Source: Sphingomonas astaxanthinifaciens DSM 22298
GTDB taxonomy: Bacteria; Pseudomonadota; Alphaproteobacteria; Sphingomonadales; Sphingomonadaceae
Direction: 5' to 3'
Length of the DNA: 64,000 nucleotides
NCBI RefSeq assembly: GCF_000711715.1
Contig: NZ_JONN01000002.1
Span: 62,001 to 126,000, forward strand
Made by a program: the position numbers and the translations under genes. Shown here one piece after another: positions 1-9,956 of the stretch. The first letter of the stretch is position 1, and every line of letters starts with the position of its first letter. Under the pieces are notes generated by a model. That model did no database searches. It had not been told where the DNA came from and saw only the letters and a list, made by a program, of their open reading frames with translations.

Positions 1-195
1 GGTTTTCTCAGCCTCGAAGAAGGCTCGGAGGTCCAGTACAAGGTGAGTGAGCGTTACAGTCCCGAGCATGACCGGGGCATCCGGCCCGACGATCCGGCCA
101 TCGGGATCGACTGGCCGATGGCCGCGACCGACTGCCTGCTTTCGGCCAAGGATCGCAGCGCGCCGCTCCTCGCGGATGCCGAGGTGTTCGCGTGA
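1..195 (+). CDS. rfbC: dTDP-4-dehydrorhamnose 3,5-epimerase, C-terminal part (5' end outside window)
   Basis: Third step enzyme of dTDP-L-rhamnose synthesis; it epimerises C3 and C5 of dTDP-4-keto-6-deoxyglucose in the cytoplasm. Only the last 64 codons are present. The visible part has the typical RfbC tail: a [20 protein letters not shown] stretch, then [10 protein letters not shown], and an ending [17 protein letters not shown]. The stop TGA at 193-195 overlaps the GTG start of rfbB, so the genes are translationally coupled. The following rfbB and rfbD genes confirm the pathway; rfbA is presumably upstream, outside the window. Confidence 0.9.
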   Translation, partial: GFLSLEEGSEVQYKVSERYSPEHDRGIRPDDPAIGIDWPMAATDCLLSAKDRSAPLLADAEVFA

Positions 196-1247
196 CCCGG
201 GTCCTCGTCACCGGCGGCGCGGGCTTCATCGGCAGCGCGGTGGTGCGCCGGATGGTCGCGGGCGGCCATCATGTCGTGACCCTCGACAAGCTGACCTATT
301 CGGGCTCGCTCTCGAGCCTGCGCGACGTCGAGGGGGCGGAGAACTTCCGCTTCGTCGAGGGCGACATCGCCGACCAAGCGCTGGTCGGCCGGATCCTGCG
401 CGAGGAGCGGATCAAGGGCATCATGCACCTCGCCGCCGAGAGCCACGTCGACCGCTCGATCGACGGACCGGGCGTGTTCGTCGAGACCAATGTCGTTGGC
501 ACCTTCCGCCTGCTGGGCGCCGCGCTCGATTACTCGCGGAGCCTCGAGGGCACGGCACGCGACGCCTTCCGTTTCCACCATATCTCGACCGACGAGGTGT
601 TCGGCGACCTGCCCTTCGACAGCGGCATCTTCACCGAGGAGACGCCCTATGCGCCAAGCTCGCCCTACAGCGCGAGCAAGGCCGCATCGGACCATTTCGT
701 GCGCGCCTGGGGGCATACCTATGGCCTGCCGGTGGTGCTATCGAACTGCTCGAACAATTACGGGCCCTATCACTTCCCCGAAAAGCTGATCCCGCTGGTG
801 ATCCTGAACGCGCTCGAGGGGCGGCCGCTGCCGGTCTATGGCAAGGGCGAGAATGTCCGCGACTGGCTATTCGTCGAGGATCATGCCGAGGCGCTCGAGG
901 CCGTGCTGACCAAGGGCGTTCCGGGCGAGAGCTACAATGTCGGCGGCCGGGCCGAGCGGACCAACCTCCAGGTCGTCGAGGCCATCTGCGACGCGCTCGA
1001 CGCGCGGGTGCCGCTCAAGGATGGCGGTTCGCGCCGCGACCTCATCACTTTCGTAAGCGACCGCCCGGGGCATGACCGGCGCTATGCGATCGACTGCACC
1101 AAGATCGAGCGCGAGCTCGGCTGGCGCCCGTCGCGAAGCTTCGAGGACGGGCTTGGCGCGACGGTCGACTGGTATTTGAACAATCGCTGGTGGTGGGAGC
1201 CGCTCCGGCAGGCGTACGCCGGCGAGCGGCTCGGGACCGCCGGGTGA
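192..1247 (+). CDS. rfbB: dTDP-glucose 4,6-dehydratase
   Basis: Converts dTDP-glucose to dTDP-4-keto-6-deoxyglucose, the branch point for dTDP-rhamnose and for the dTDP-amino sugar made by the fdtA/fdtB-like genes further on. It is a 351-aa short-chain dehydrogenase/epimerase fold protein. The NAD-binding GGAGFIG motif is at residues 8-14, the dehydratase TDE triad at 133-135 and the YxxxK catalytic pair at Y159/K163, followed by an [20 protein letters not shown] signature. The GTG start at 192 overlaps the rfbC stop (GTGA). Length is normal for the family. Confidence 0.96.
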   Translation: MTRVLVTGGAGFIGSAVVRRMVAGGHHVVTLDKLTYSGSLSSLRDVEGAENFRFVEGDIADQALVGRILREERIKGIMHLAAESHVDRSIDGPGVFVETNVVGTFRLLGAALDYSRSLEGTARDAFRFHHISTDEVFGDLPFDSGIFTEETPYAPSSPYSASKAASDHFVRAWGHTYGLPVVLSNCSNNYGPYHFPEKLIPLVILNALEGRPLPVYGKGENVRDWLFVEDHAEALEAVLTKGVPGESYNVGGRAERTNLQVVEAICDALDARVPLKDGGSRRDLITFVSDRPGHDRRYAIDCTKIERELGWRPSRSFEDGLGATVDWYLNNRWWWEPLRQAYAGERLGTAG

Positions 1248-2119
1248 AGATCCTCGTCACCGGCCGGGACGGGCAGGTCGCCCGAAGCCTGGCCGAGCGG
1301 GGCGCGGGGCTCGCCGGTGTCGAACTCGTCTTCGCCGCCCGGCCCGATTGCGACCTCGCCGAGCCCGGCAGCGCCGCAGCCTACGTCGCGACCGTGAAGC
1401 CCGACCTAGTGGTCAACGCGGCGGCCTATACCGCGGTCGACAAGGCCGAGACCGAGGAAGCGCTCGCCTATCGGGTCAATGCCGAGGGCGCGGGCGAGGT
1501 CGCCGCGGCCGCCGCGGCGGTGGGCGCGCCGGTGATCCATCTCTCGACCGACTATGTTTATGACGGAAGCGGCGACGCGCCTTTGACCGAGGACCGCGCC
1601 ATCGCTCCCCTGGGCGCTTACGGCCGGACCAAGGCTTCGGGCGAGGATCAGGTCCGCACGGCCAATCCCGACCATCTCATCCTCCGCACCGCTTGGGTCC
1701 ACTCGCCCTTCGGGCACAATTTCGTGAAGACCATGCTGCGCCTGTCGGCCGAGCGCGACGAGCTGTCGGTGGTCGCCGACCAGCGCGGCTCGCCGACCAG
1801 CGCGCTCGACCTGGCCGGGGTCATACTCGCGCTCGCCGAGCGGCGCCTCGGCGGCGACGCGCGCGGGTGGGGCGAGACCTATCATGCCGCCGGCGCGGGC
1901 GAGGCGAGCTGGGCCGAATTCGCCGCCGAGATCATGCGCCAGGCGGGTGCGACGATCCAAATACGGCCGATCGCCACCGCCGACTATCCGACCCCCGCCC
2001 GCCGCCCGGCCTGGTCGGTGCTGTCGGGCGCGAAGCTGCGCGGCGCGTTTGGGATTGGGCTCGGCGACTGGGAGGAAGCGCTCTTACCCGTGGTGGCGCG
2101 GCTCGTTGGGGAGCGCTGA
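1244..2119 (+). CDS. rfbD: dTDP-4-dehydrorhamnose reductase
   Basis: Final reductase of dTDP-L-rhamnose synthesis, using NAD(P)H. The 291-aa protein has an N-terminal nucleotide-binding motif (VTGRDGQVA), the STDYVYDG motif, a YGRTK catalytic YxxxK and the C-terminal RRPAWSVL signature of RfbD. I chose the GTG at 1244 over the in-frame ATG at 1190 because it starts directly at the Rossmann strand and forms a GTGA overlap with the rfbB stop, the same coupling seen at the rfbC/rfbB junction. Its stop overlaps the ATG of the next glycosyltransferase. Confidence 0.94.
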   Translation: MKILVTGRDGQVARSLAERGAGLAGVELVFAARPDCDLAEPGSAAAYVATVKPDLVVNAAAYTAVDKAETEEALAYRVNAEGAGEVAAAAAAVGAPVIHLSTDYVYDGSGDAPLTEDRAIAPLGAYGRTKASGEDQVRTANPDHLILRTAWVHSPFGHNFVKTMLRLSAERDELSVVADQRGSPTSALDLAGVILALAERRLGGDARGWGETYHAAGAGEASWAEFAAEIMRQAGATIQIRPIATADYPTPARRPAWSVLSGAKLRGAFGIGLGDWEEALLPVVARLVGER

Positions 2120-3183
2120 TGCGCGTCCTGGCCTTCACCCGCTACGACCGCGACGCCGCCAGCACGCGCTACCGGTTGCTAGAGTATCTGCCCGCGCTGG
2201 CCGAGGCCGGCTTCGCGGTCGAATGGCATCCGCTGCTCGGCGAGGGACACATGAAGAGCCTCGTCGCGGGGAAGGGTGCATCGCCGGCGAGCCTGCCCGC
2301 CGCTTATGCGCGCCGGGCACGCCAGCTTACGCAAGGACCGCGGCCCGACCTCCTGTGGGTCTATGGCGAGCTGTTTCCCTATCTTCCGGCCGCGCTCGAG
2401 CAGCGGCTGATGCCGCGCGGCGTTCCGGTCATCTACGACTGGGACGATGCCTTTCATCTCGCCTACGAAGAGCACCGCCGCCCGCTCGTTCGGCGCCTCC
2501 TCGGGAACAAGTTCGGGACCTTGCTGCGATCCGCTGCCGGGGTGACCTGCGGCAACCCGCTCCTGCAGGAGCATATCGGCCGCTACTGCGCCAACACGCT
2601 CGTCGTCCCGACAGTGGTCGAGACCGAGCGCTGGCGGCCTGCCGAGCGTGACCGGTCGCCGGTGATCGGCTGGATCGGATCGCCCTCGACCTGGGCGAAC
2701 ATGAAACCCCTGCTTCCCGCGCTGGCGGCACTGCACCGCGAGACCGGCGTGCGCGTCCGTGCCATCGGGGCGGGGGCAGCGGCCGAGGCGGACCGGTTCG
2801 ATGGGCTCGACCTCGTGGAATGGAGCGAGGCGACCGAAATCGCCGAGGTTCAGCTTTTCTCCATCGGAATCATGCCGCTGATCGACCGCGGCTTCGAGCG
2901 CGGCAAGAGCGGGTTCAAGCTCATCCAGTACATGGCCTGCGGGCTGCCGGTCGTCGCCTCGCCGGTCGGGGTCAATGTGAGCATCGTCCGCCCCGAGATC
3001 AATGGTCTCCTCGCCACCACCGAGGCGGAATGGGTCGAGGGCCTCCGTCGCCTAATCGCCGATCCCGCGTTGTGTGCGCGCTTCGGCGCCGAGGGGAGAA
3101 GAATCGCGGTCGCCGAATACAGCCTCGCTTCCCAGGCGCCGCGCGTGGTCGAACTCTTCCGGAGCGTGGCGCCTAGGCGCTGA
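2119..3183 (+). CDS. glycosyltransferase (GT4-like)
   Basis: Predicted cytoplasmic GT-B fold glycosyltransferase of 354 aa, last gene of the rfb operon. It starts at the ATG that overlaps the rfbD stop (TGATG). The C-terminal half shows the donor-binding pattern of group 1 glycosyltransferases: a GWIGSPSTW segment, then a run containing GKSGFKLIQYMACGLPVVASPVG followed by EINGLL. Being cotranscribed with rfbBD, it may be a rhamnosyltransferase, but donor and acceptor cannot be read from sequence. Its last 11 bases overlap the tail of a convergent glycosyltransferase gene. Confidence 0.85.
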   Translation: MRVLAFTRYDRDAASTRYRLLEYLPALAEAGFAVEWHPLLGEGHMKSLVAGKGASPASLPAAYARRARQLTQGPRPDLLWVYGELFPYLPAALEQRLMPRGVPVIYDWDDAFHLAYEEHRRPLVRRLLGNKFGTLLRSAAGVTCGNPLLQEHIGRYCANTLVVPTVVETERWRPAERDRSPVIGWIGSPSTWANMKPLLPALAALHRETGVRVRAIGAGAAAEADRFDGLDLVEWSEATEIAEVQLFSIGIMPLIDRGFERGKSGFKLIQYMACGLPVVASPVGVNVSIVRPEINGLLATTEAEWVEGLRRLIADPALCARFGAEGRRIAVAEYSLASQAPRVVELFRSVAPRR

Positions 3184-4402
3184 GAAGGCCGCGGTAGATA
3201 GCGTCGTAGCGGCGAACGCCTTCCTCGAGATCGAACCAGTGTGCGAGCCCTGCGCGGAGCCGCTCCGGATCGAGCGCAAGCACCGCGAGAGCGTCCAGAC
3301 CGGCATCATATCCCTGATCGTCGAGCTTCGGGATGGCGACGCCCGCGCCGGTTTCGGCAAGGATCCGGTCGACGTCGCCGACCCCGGCATTGGTCAGGAC
3401 AGGCAGGCCGAGGGCGAGCAGCTCGCCGAGCTTGACCGGCGAGCTCGCGCGCTTGGAGAAGGTCGGGCGAATGAAGAACAGGCCATAGTCGGCGGCGGCA
3501 AGGAGCTCGGGCACCTGGGCGCGGCTTGCGGGCCGAATTCTCAGCGCCTCTGGGCCGATGCCGCGGGCGGCTGCCGCGGCCTCGATCGGGCCGGGATCGT
3601 CGCGGGTGACGAACAGCATGACCGAGGACGGATCGCGCGCGCGCTGGCGGGCGAAGCAGTCGAGCATCTCGGCTAGCATGTACCAGGTGCCGATCGAGCC
3701 GAGATAGGCGGCGACGGGCACGTGCGGTTCGATCCCCAGCAATACGCGGGCATCGGCGCGGCGCTCGGCCGTGATCGCGGGAAAGGCGCCAAAGTCGGTG
3801 CAGCAGGGGATGACCGTCACCCGCTCGGGGTTCGCGATACGCCACTCATCGGCAAGCACGGTCCGCGCTTCTTCGGTCAGCACCACGATGGCGTCGGCCT
3901 CGCGCAGGAACTGAGCTTCCTTGCGTTTCACCCAATGATAGGCCGCGCGAAAGACCGGGCTGCGGAGCAGCCACAGCCCGCCCTCGACCCGCTCGTCGGC
4001 CCAGAAGCCGCGCATGTCGAACAGAAAGCGGGTGCCGAAGCGGCGCTTCATCGCCTGCCCGACCATCGCGGCCACGTAGCTGCGGCAATGGACGATATCG
4101 AACGGGCTCTCGGCGTGGAGACCGACCGCCACGCGCTCCATCGTCCGGATGTCCTTGAGGGTCGAAACCATCGGCGGGCGTTTGGTATAACGTTGGGGCA
4201 CCCAGCGGATCCCCGAGGCGGCGCATTGCGCATCGATCGCGGCGCGCCCCTCCTCGAACCGTTCCGGCTTCTCGAAGCTCACCAGAGTCACCCGGTGGCC
4301 GAGCGCGGCGAGCCCCTCGAGATAGGGCAGGACCTGGCTGGGCCCCAAGGGATCGGTCATCCCGTCGTAGCTGAGGTAGAGGATCGAAGCGGGACTGGTC
4401 AT
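3173..4402 (-). CDS. glycosyltransferase (GT4-like)
   Basis: A 409-aa GT-B glycosyltransferase on the opposite strand to its neighbours. The N-terminus carries SYDGMTDPLGPSQVLPYL, a hallmark of a GT4 subgroup found in capsule and O-antigen loci. The C-terminal part has AYLGSIGTWYM and a donor-site region SPVKLGELLALGLPVLTN. It stands alone transcriptionally: its 3' end converges with the upstream rfb-linked transferase and its start (ATG at 4402) is divergent, 80 bp from the next transferase gene. Its role as a sugar transferase in this locus is inferred from context; the linkage is unknown. Confidence 0.85.
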   Translation of the reverse strand: MTSPASILYLSYDGMTDPLGPSQVLPYLEGLAALGHRVTLVSFEKPERFEEGRAAIDAQCAASGIRWVPQRYTKRPPMVSTLKDIRTMERVAVGLHAESPFDIVHCRSYVAAMVGQAMKRRFGTRFLFDMRGFWADERVEGGLWLLRSPVFRAAYHWVKRKEAQFLREADAIVVLTEEARTVLADEWRIANPERVTVIPCCTDFGAFPAITAERRADARVLLGIEPHVPVAAYLGSIGTWYMLAEMLDCFARQRARDPSSVMLFVTRDDPGPIEAAAAARGIGPEALRIRPASRAQVPELLAAADYGLFFIRPTFSKRASSPVKLGELLALGLPVLTNAGVGDVDRILAETGAGVAIPKLDDQGYDAGLDALAVLALDPERLRAGLAHWFDLEEGVRRYDAIYRGLLSA

Positions 4403-4482
4403 GGTCGCTTGCGCCTGCCCGATGCGTCCTCCCGGCGCCAGTCCTGTCTTGCCCGTCCGCGCCGCGCTGCTAGGCCGAAGAG

Positions 4483-5592
4483 GTGAGCGCTCCTTCTTCC
4501 GACACGTCCCGGCGGCTGGCCCTGCTCGTCCCCGACCTTCGCGGCGGCGGGGCCGAGCGGGTCTCGCTCAACCTCGCCAATTCCTTCGCCGAGCGTGGTC
4601 ACCCGGTCGACCTCGTCCTCCAGCGGGCCGAGGGCGAGCTTTTGCCATTGCTCCGGCCCGAGGTGCGGGTGATCGACCTTGCCGCGCCGCGCGTGCGCTC
4701 GGTGCCGCAGGCGCTTGCCCGCTATTTTCGGCGCGAGCGGCCGGCTGGCCTGCTCGCCTTCATGTGGCCGTTGACCGTGGCCGCGGTCGCGGGCCGCGCG
4801 CTAGCCCGGACACCGACCCGGCTAGTACTCACCGATCATTCCACGCTTTCACAGCAATATGGCCGCCCACTCACGCGGGCGAGCATCCGGCTGTCGGCAC
4901 GCTGGGCCTACCCACGAGCCGAGGCGCGGACCTTCGTTTCGGACGGATCGGCTGACGACTTCGCCGCTTTGACCGGCCTGCCGCGTTCCTCGCTCGAGGT
5001 GATCATCAATCCGGTCGACCTGCCCCCGCTGCCGCTGGTCGCGGGCCCCGAGGCGGTCGCCGCGTGGAAGGGCACCGGCAAGCGTATCCTCACGGTCGGC
5101 AGCCTCAAAACCGAGAAGGACCATGACCTCCTGCTCAGGGCCTTTGCCCGGCTGGCAGGCGAAGCATCGCTGGCGATCGTCGGTGAGGGTGCCTGTCGCG
5201 GCGCGCTAGAGCGGCGCGCCGAGGAGCTCGGGATCGCCGAGCGGGTGAGTTTCCCGGGCTTCTACCGCGATCCCTGGTCCTTCTTCGCCTCGGCCGACCT
5301 GTTCGTCCTCAGTAGTCGGTTCGAAGGGCTTCCGCTGGTGTTGGTCGAGGCGCTCCACGCCGGACTTCCGATCGTCAGCACCGACTGCCGCAGCGGCCCG
5401 CGCGAAATCCTCGGCGGCGGCGAATTTGGCACGCTGGTGCCGGTCGGCGACGAGGACGCGCTGGTTGCAGCGATCGAGAGCCGTCTGGCTGCGAAGTTCG
5501 ATGCGGAGCGACAGGTCGAGCGCGCGGCCGACTACGCGGGCGCGGCGTCGATCCGGCGCTTCGAGCAGCTGCTGCTAGGAAGCGCCGCCTGA
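4483..5592 (+). CDS. glycosyltransferase (GT4-like)
   Basis: A 369-aa group 1 glycosyltransferase. It begins with the characteristic LLVPDLRGGGAERVSLNLAN (acceptor-domain glycine-rich motif) and has LTVGSLKTEKDHDLLLRAF and a C-terminal SSRFEGLPLVLVEALHAGLP donor-binding motif with the conserved E-x7-E pattern. The start is GTG at 4483; the AGAGG immediately before it is too close to be an ideal ribosome-binding site, so the exact start is uncertain. It is divergent from the preceding transferase and converges with the next, overlapping its 3' end by 18 bp. Confidence 0.88.
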   Translation: MSAPSSDTSRRLALLVPDLRGGGAERVSLNLANSFAERGHPVDLVLQRAEGELLPLLRPEVRVIDLAAPRVRSVPQALARYFRRERPAGLLAFMWPLTVAAVAGRALARTPTRLVLTDHSTLSQQYGRPLTRASIRLSARWAYPRAEARTFVSDGSADDFAALTGLPRSSLEVIINPVDLPPLPLVAGPEAVAAWKGTGKRILTVGSLKTEKDHDLLLRAFARLAGEASLAIVGEGACRGALERRAEELGIAERVSFPGFYRDPWSFFASADLFVLSSRFEGLPLVLVEALHAGLPIVSTDCRSGPREILGGGEFGTLVPVGDEDALVAAIESRLAAKFDAERQVERAADYAGAASIRRFEQLLLGSAA

Positions 5593-6795
5593 GCGGGCCA
5601 GTGCACGCAGCCGGCGGGCGAGCCTGATCCCCGCGCTGCGCGTCGCCAGCCGGTAGAGCGCCGCCGCTACTCGCTTGCGCAAAGGTGAGGCATTTTCCCC
5701 CGTGCGCGCCCCAAGCGCCTCGAGCGCCGCTAGGAAATGGTCGGTCGAAAAGCGCCGCGCGGCCGCCCGCGAGGCTTCCGACAAGGCGGCGCGGCCATCC
5801 TCGCCAAGCGCGGCGAAGCGGGCGATCATCTCGCCGAGCTCATGGGCGGGGAGGTCGGTGCGCCGCTCGCCAACATTGCCGAAGGGCAGGTCGTGCAAAT
5901 AGCCATGGCTCGTGCTCGCGCTGCTCTCGGTCGCGACGATGGTGGGCACGCCGAGCATCGCGGCCTCGAGCGCCGCCGTCCCCATGCCGACAAAAAGGTC
6001 GTAGCCCGCCACGGTGGCGGCAAAATTCTCGTAGGGAAGAAGCCCGAGCAGCCTGACCCGGTCGCTCCTCGATGCGGCGATCAGCCCTTCGAGTTCGCCC
6101 TTGAGCGGGCCATCGCCGTAAATGTCCCAGCGAGCGTCGATCCCCTGCGCGGCCAGATCGCGCACGATGCCCGGGATCGCGAGGACAAAGGCCTTGAAGT
6201 CGACCAGCCGCCCGACGCTGACCAGCCGGAGGGCAGGGCGTGTGCTTGCGCTCCATTGCGCGGGCTGCTCGGCGATGGGGAGGGGAAGAATCGCCGAACC
6301 CTGGCCGACCCCGAGCACGCGGCCATGCTCGTCGCGCGCTTCTTCGTTCATAAAGAAGAGGCGTTCGTCGCCAACCGCGCGGGCGACCAGCCGATTGAGG
6401 GCGATCCGGTCCTTTCGGCTCCCGGTCATAAAATAAGCGCGCGGATGGAAGACGCCGCTGAGGTGCGTGGGTGCGAGAGCGGCCCCAGCGCGCGTTTCGA
6501 TGTCGAGTGCGAGCGCGGCGGAGATCGGGTCGAAGCTCAGGATCGTGGCCGGGCCATTAGCCTCCAGCCAGGCCGCAGCAGAGTCGATCGCCTTGCTTTC
6601 GTCGGCATAATCGAGGCGTTCGACGCCCGGGTCGAGGCGGTCGAGCAGGGGGCCGCCCGAGGTGCAGACGGCGACACGGGTCCCGCGGCCTGTGACGACA
6701 TTCGCCAGCCGGACGATCAGCGTCTCGATCCCGCCCGTGTCCATTCGCCCGTAGACCATGAGCAGGCCCCCGGCGGTCTGCGGCGCGGGGCTCAC
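5575..6795 (-). CDS. glycosyltransferase (GT-B fold)
   Basis: A 406-aa glycosyltransferase, last gene of the leftward ugd-to-GT operon. The N-terminus MVYGRMDTGGIETLIVRLAN is the glycine-rich acceptor-side motif of GT4-type enzymes. The C-terminal half has RLVSVGRLVDFKAF and a GMGTAALEAAMLGVPTIV donor-site segment. I start it at GTG 6795, which overlaps the stop of the flippase gene (GTGA); a longer reading frame running back into the flippase gene is out of frame with it and has no homology. The sugar transferred is not predictable. Confidence 0.85.
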   Translation of the reverse strand: MSPAPQTAGGLLMVYGRMDTGGIETLIVRLANVVTGRGTRVAVCTSGGPLLDRLDPGVERLDYADESKAIDSAAAWLEANGPATILSFDPISAALALDIETRAGAALAPTHLSGVFHPRAYFMTGSRKDRIALNRLVARAVGDERLFFMNEEARDEHGRVLGVGQGSAILPLPIAEQPAQWSASTRPALRLVSVGRLVDFKAFVLAIPGIVRDLAAQGIDARWDIYGDGPLKGELEGLIAASRSDRVRLLGLLPYENFAATVAGYDLFVGMGTAALEAAMLGVPTIVATESSASTSHGYLHDLPFGNVGERRTDLPAHELGEMIARFAALGEDGRAALSEASRAAARRFSTDHFLAALEALGARTGENASPLRKRVAAALYRLATRSAGIRLARRLRALARSGGAS

Positions 6796-8294
6796 GAACG
6801 GGTCCCGAGGAAGGGCAGCCGGATCCCGGTCTTGCGGGAGAGCTCGCGCAGCGTGAACAGACCCGAAGCGGCGGCGGCGGCGAGGCCGAGCCCGAACACC
6901 AGCCACTGGCTGAAGGTCGCCGCGACCTGAAGCAGGCCAATCACTGCCGCGGAGACGAGCAGAATGAGCATGTTCTCGCGCGAGATGGCGATGCCGTAAT
7001 CGCGCCGGCAGACCCACTGCAACGCGATCGCATAAGCGAGAAAGGCGAGGGAATAGGCGAGGCCGACGCCGCGCATACCGAAGCTCGAAACCGCGACGTA
7101 GCTGCCAGCGAGATACACTGTAGCGTAGAGGATCTCGGTCGCGAAGAACGCCCTCCGGTTGCCGTTGGCGAGGAGCACGAACCCCAGCGCCCAGCTCGGC
7201 ACCTTAAGCACGTCACCGAACAGCTGCCAGCGAAGGAGCTCGGTGCCTGGGAGGAATTGCGACGAATAGAGGATACGCATGACGAAGGGCGCGAAGGCGA
7301 TAAGACCGAGGATCAGCGGCACCGCCAGCAGGAGCGCGCTGTGGAGCTGTTGATTGACGATGCGGTTCTGCTCGGAATGCAGGCCCGCCTCGGCGCTGAG
7401 CCGCGGGAAGTAGTCACTCGCCATCGCGCTGAGGACGAGGGCGATATTCATGGTTGTGAGCGTGATCACTGCCTGAAACTGCCCCGCCGCCTCAAGCCCG
7501 CCGTCGCGCACCACAAAGGCACGAACCGCCGCCAGCACCGATAGGTTGATGAGGCCCGTCACCATCATCACCGCGCCGAGCCGAAGCAGCGAGTCCCACC
7601 GTGCCAGCAATTGCGCGCGGTCGACCCTGACGGCGGGCAGGTCGCGAGGGGCATATAGGAGACCGACCAGCACTGCGGCCAAGGGAACGGCGACGACGGC
7701 GACGACGAGGCCGATCTCGCCCCACCAATAAGCCGCCGGGATGGCGAGCAGGGTTGCGAGCAAAGGGCTTCCGATACGGATGATTCCGAGCGCCCGGATC
7801 CGCTGAAGGCCTTGGAGCACGCCCTGTTGGGCGAAGGCGATCGCACCAAAGGTCACCGCGAGCCCCGACAGTCCGACCAGCAGCGCGAGCCCTTGGTCGC
7901 CCGCGACGAGCCTCGCAATGGGCGCGCGCAGCAGCCACAGCACTAGCCCACCAAGTATCGCCGCGGGCATCGTGGCGAGCCACAGCGCACGACGCACCTC
8001 GGCCCTTTCGGCGGGACCGGGCGAGGCCGCGATGTCGCGGGTAACCGAATGGCACAATCCGAGCCCGGCAAGGTTGGTCCCAATTCCGCTAATGTTGTTG
8101 AGGAGGCCGATGACCCCGATTCCTGCCGGCCCCGCAATCAGGGCCAACGCCTTGGTGCGAACGATCCCGACCACGATGGAGGCTAGCGTGGCCGAGCCGA
8201 TGATCGACGTGCTGGCGAGGATCTTCCGGTAGGAATGGCGATCGGTCGGGTCGGGCTCGGCCGGCGCGCGATAAGCTTCGTCAGTCGCGGGCAT
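6792..8294 (-). CDS. wzx: Wzx-type polysaccharide/O-antigen flippase
   Basis: A 500-aa polytopic inner-membrane protein of the MOP (polysaccharide export) superfamily, which flips undecaprenyl-linked repeat units to the periplasm. About twelve hydrophobic segments are visible. The start region has SIIGSATLASIVVGIVRTKALALIAGPAGIG-type sequence, typical of WzxE-like O-antigen translocases, and a conserved GIGTNLAGLGL stretch. It sits between the amino-sugar acyltransferase gene (11-nt gap) and the last glycosyltransferase (GTGA overlap), so it probably exports the unit that carries the dideoxy amino sugar. Confidence 0.87.
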   Translation of the reverse strand: MPATDEAYRAPAEPDPTDRHSYRKILASTSIIGSATLASIVVGIVRTKALALIAGPAGIGVIGLLNNISGIGTNLAGLGLCHSVTRDIAASPGPAERAEVRRALWLATMPAAILGGLVLWLLRAPIARLVAGDQGLALLVGLSGLAVTFGAIAFAQQGVLQGLQRIRALGIIRIGSPLLATLLAIPAAYWWGEIGLVVAVVAVPLAAVLVGLLYAPRDLPAVRVDRAQLLARWDSLLRLGAVMMVTGLINLSVLAAVRAFVVRDGGLEAAGQFQAVITLTTMNIALVLSAMASDYFPRLSAEAGLHSEQNRIVNQQLHSALLLAVPLILGLIAFAPFVMRILYSSQFLPGTELLRWQLFGDVLKVPSWALGFVLLANGNRRAFFATEILYATVYLAGSYVAVSSFGMRGVGLAYSLAFLAYAIALQWVCRRDYGIAISRENMLILLVSAAVIGLLQVAATFSQWLVFGLGLAAAAASGLFTLRELSRKTGIRLPFLGTRS

Positions 8295-8305
8295 GGACGG
8301 GTCGC

Positions 8306-8863
8306 TTAGGCATCCCAGACGACCCGGACGCCTGCGGGCAGGCGCGAGGCATAATGCGGCATTGTCCGCTCAAGCGCTGGCCGGTGGATCTCGTAATGAT
8401 AGTCCTGCTCGGTCTCGGCCGTGCGCGTCGCGCCCCAGCGCTCATGATATTGCCACACCTTGGTATTGGCCTTGCGCACGTCGAAATAGGCGCCCTCGAA
8501 GCCGCAGGCGAGGCCGAACCCGTAGATCATCACGGTGCTTTCGACCGCGCTCGAGGGCGGGGCGCCGCCGGCCAGGATCCACGAACCCCAGCAGAAGAGG
8601 TCACCACGCGGGTCATAAACCCGGACGGTGCCCACCGGCGTGCCGTCCATCGTCTTGATGAGAAAATAGACCTGGCTCTCGTCGGACTGCATGGAGCGAA
8701 GCCAGCTTTTCTGCGCCTCGAGATCGGGCGCGGTGGCGGAGAGATGCTGGTTCTTTCGCTCGTCGAGGCGGAGCGACAGGATGAACTCGGCGTCCTCCTC
8801 GGTGACCGGCTCGAACTTCAGCCGCTTTCCTTCGACCCGGGCGGGCTTACGCAACTGCGCCAT
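8306..8863 (-). CDS. GNAT-family N-acetyltransferase, probable dTDP-3-amino-sugar acyltransferase
   Basis: A 185-aa GNAT-fold protein. It has an N-terminal [15 protein letters not shown], a central PVGTVRVYD strand and a later [19 protein letters not shown] region followed by [10 protein letters not shown], the layout of RimJ-type and PseH/WecD-type sugar amine acetyltransferases. Its first 17 bases overlap the aminotransferase gene upstream. From position it should acylate the amine installed by that aminotransferase. Known FdtC and QdtC enzymes for this step have the unrelated left-handed beta-helix fold, so a GNAT protein here is a noteworthy substitution. The acyl donor is presumed to be acetyl-CoA. 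Confidence 0.8.
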   Translation of the reverse strand: MAQLRKPARVEGKRLKFEPVTEEDAEFILSLRLDERKNQHLSATAPDLEAQKSWLRSMQSDESQVYFLIKTMDGTPVGTVRVYDPRGDLFCWGSWILAGGAPPSSAVESTVMIYGFGLACGFEGAYFDVRKANTKVWQYHERWGATRTAETEQDYHYEIHRPALERTMPHYASRLPAGVRVVWDA

Positions 8864-9956
8864 GATCCACTCTCCTCACCGCTTCGATGACGCGCGCCGC
8901 CTCTTGCTCGATGAGCTGCGGGCCGATGGGCAGGCTCAGTACCTCCTCGGCGAGGCGCTCGGCGACCGGCAGCCGCGCCGTCGCCACCGCCTGGTCGGCA
9001 TAGGCCTGCTGGCGGTGCGGCGGGATCGGATAGTGGATCAGGGTCTGGACTCCGCCGTCGGCGAGCTGCTGCTGGAGGCGATCGCGCTTGGGCGTCGTCA
9101 CCACGAACAAATGCCAGGCTGGATCGGCGAAGTCGGGAACGACGGGCAGGATGAGCCGCTCGGTCGGAAGTTCGGCGAGATAGCGCCGGGCGATGGCCGC
9201 GCGGCGCGCGTTCCAGGCGTCGAGGTGGCGCAGCTTCACTCCCAGCACCGCCGCCTGGAGCGGGTCGAGCCGGCTGTTCGTGCCTCGAACCTCGTTCACA
9301 TATTTGCGCGACGAACCGTAATTGCCGAGCCGGCGGATGGCGGCGGCGAGCTCGGGGTCGTTGGTGGTGACCGCGCCCCCGTCGCCGAGCGCGCCGAGAT
9401 TCTTGCCGGGATAGAAGCTCCAGCAGACCGCATCGCCATGCGCGCCGACCCGCTGGCCCTTGTAGCGCGCGCCATGCGCCTGCGCGGCGTCCTCGATCAG
9501 CCGCAGGCCATGCTTGCGGGCGAGGGCCAGCAGCGGATCGAGGTCGGCGGACTGGCCGTAGAGGTGGGTCGGCATGATCGCCCGGGTCGCCGGGGTGATC
9601 GCCTGCTCGACCAGCGCGGGGTCGAGATTGTGGGTGAGCGGATCGGGCTCGACCGGGACCACCGTCGCTCCGACCGCGGTGACCGCCAGCCAGTTGGCGA
9701 TGTAGGTGTTGCTGGCGACGATCACCTCGTCCCCATCGCCGATCTCGCAGGCGCGCAGCGACAGTTCGAGCGCGTCGAGACCGTTGCCGACACCGACGCA
9801 GTGGCGCGCGCCGCAATAGGCCGCGAAATCCTCCTCGAAGCGCTCGCATTCGCCGCCGCCGATATACCATCCGCTGTCGAGCACCCGTGCCATCGCCTCG
9901 TCGATCTCCGCGCGAAGTTCGGCGGTCGCCGCGCCAAGGTCGAGGAACGGGATCAT
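8847..9956 (-). CDS. fdtB: DegT/DnrJ/EryC1/StrS-family sugar aminotransferase (FdtB-like)
   Basis: PLP-dependent transaminase of 369 aa that would aminate the 3-keto group of a dTDP-6-deoxyhexose. The N-terminus has [18 protein letters not shown] and a [16 protein letters not shown] segment. The [14 protein letters not shown] motif, [10 protein letters not shown] and [16 protein letters not shown] (the lysine of GKNLG being the PLP-binding residue) are all present. The gene overlaps the isomerase gene (ATGA at 9953-9956) and the GNAT gene, so the three are tightly coupled. The symbol reflects similarity to dTDP-3-amino-3,6-dideoxyhexose aminotransferases; Fuc3N versus Qui3N cannot be decided. 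Confidence 0.9.
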   Translation of the reverse strand: MIPFLDLGAATAELRAEIDEAMARVLDSGWYIGGGECERFEEDFAAYCGARHCVGVGNGLDALELSLRACEIGDGDEVIVASNTYIANWLAVTAVGATVVPVEPDPLTHNLDPALVEQAITPATRAIMPTHLYGQSADLDPLLALARKHGLRLIEDAAQAHGARYKGQRVGAHGDAVCWSFYPGKNLGALGDGGAVTTNDPELAAAIRRLGNYGSSRKYVNEVRGTNSRLDPLQAAVLGVKLRHLDAWNARRAAIARRYLAELPTERLILPVVPDFADPAWHLFVVTTPKRDRLQQQLADGGVQTLIHYPIPPHRQQAYADQAVATARLPVAERLAEEVLSLPIGPQLIEQEAARVIEAVRRVDHGAVA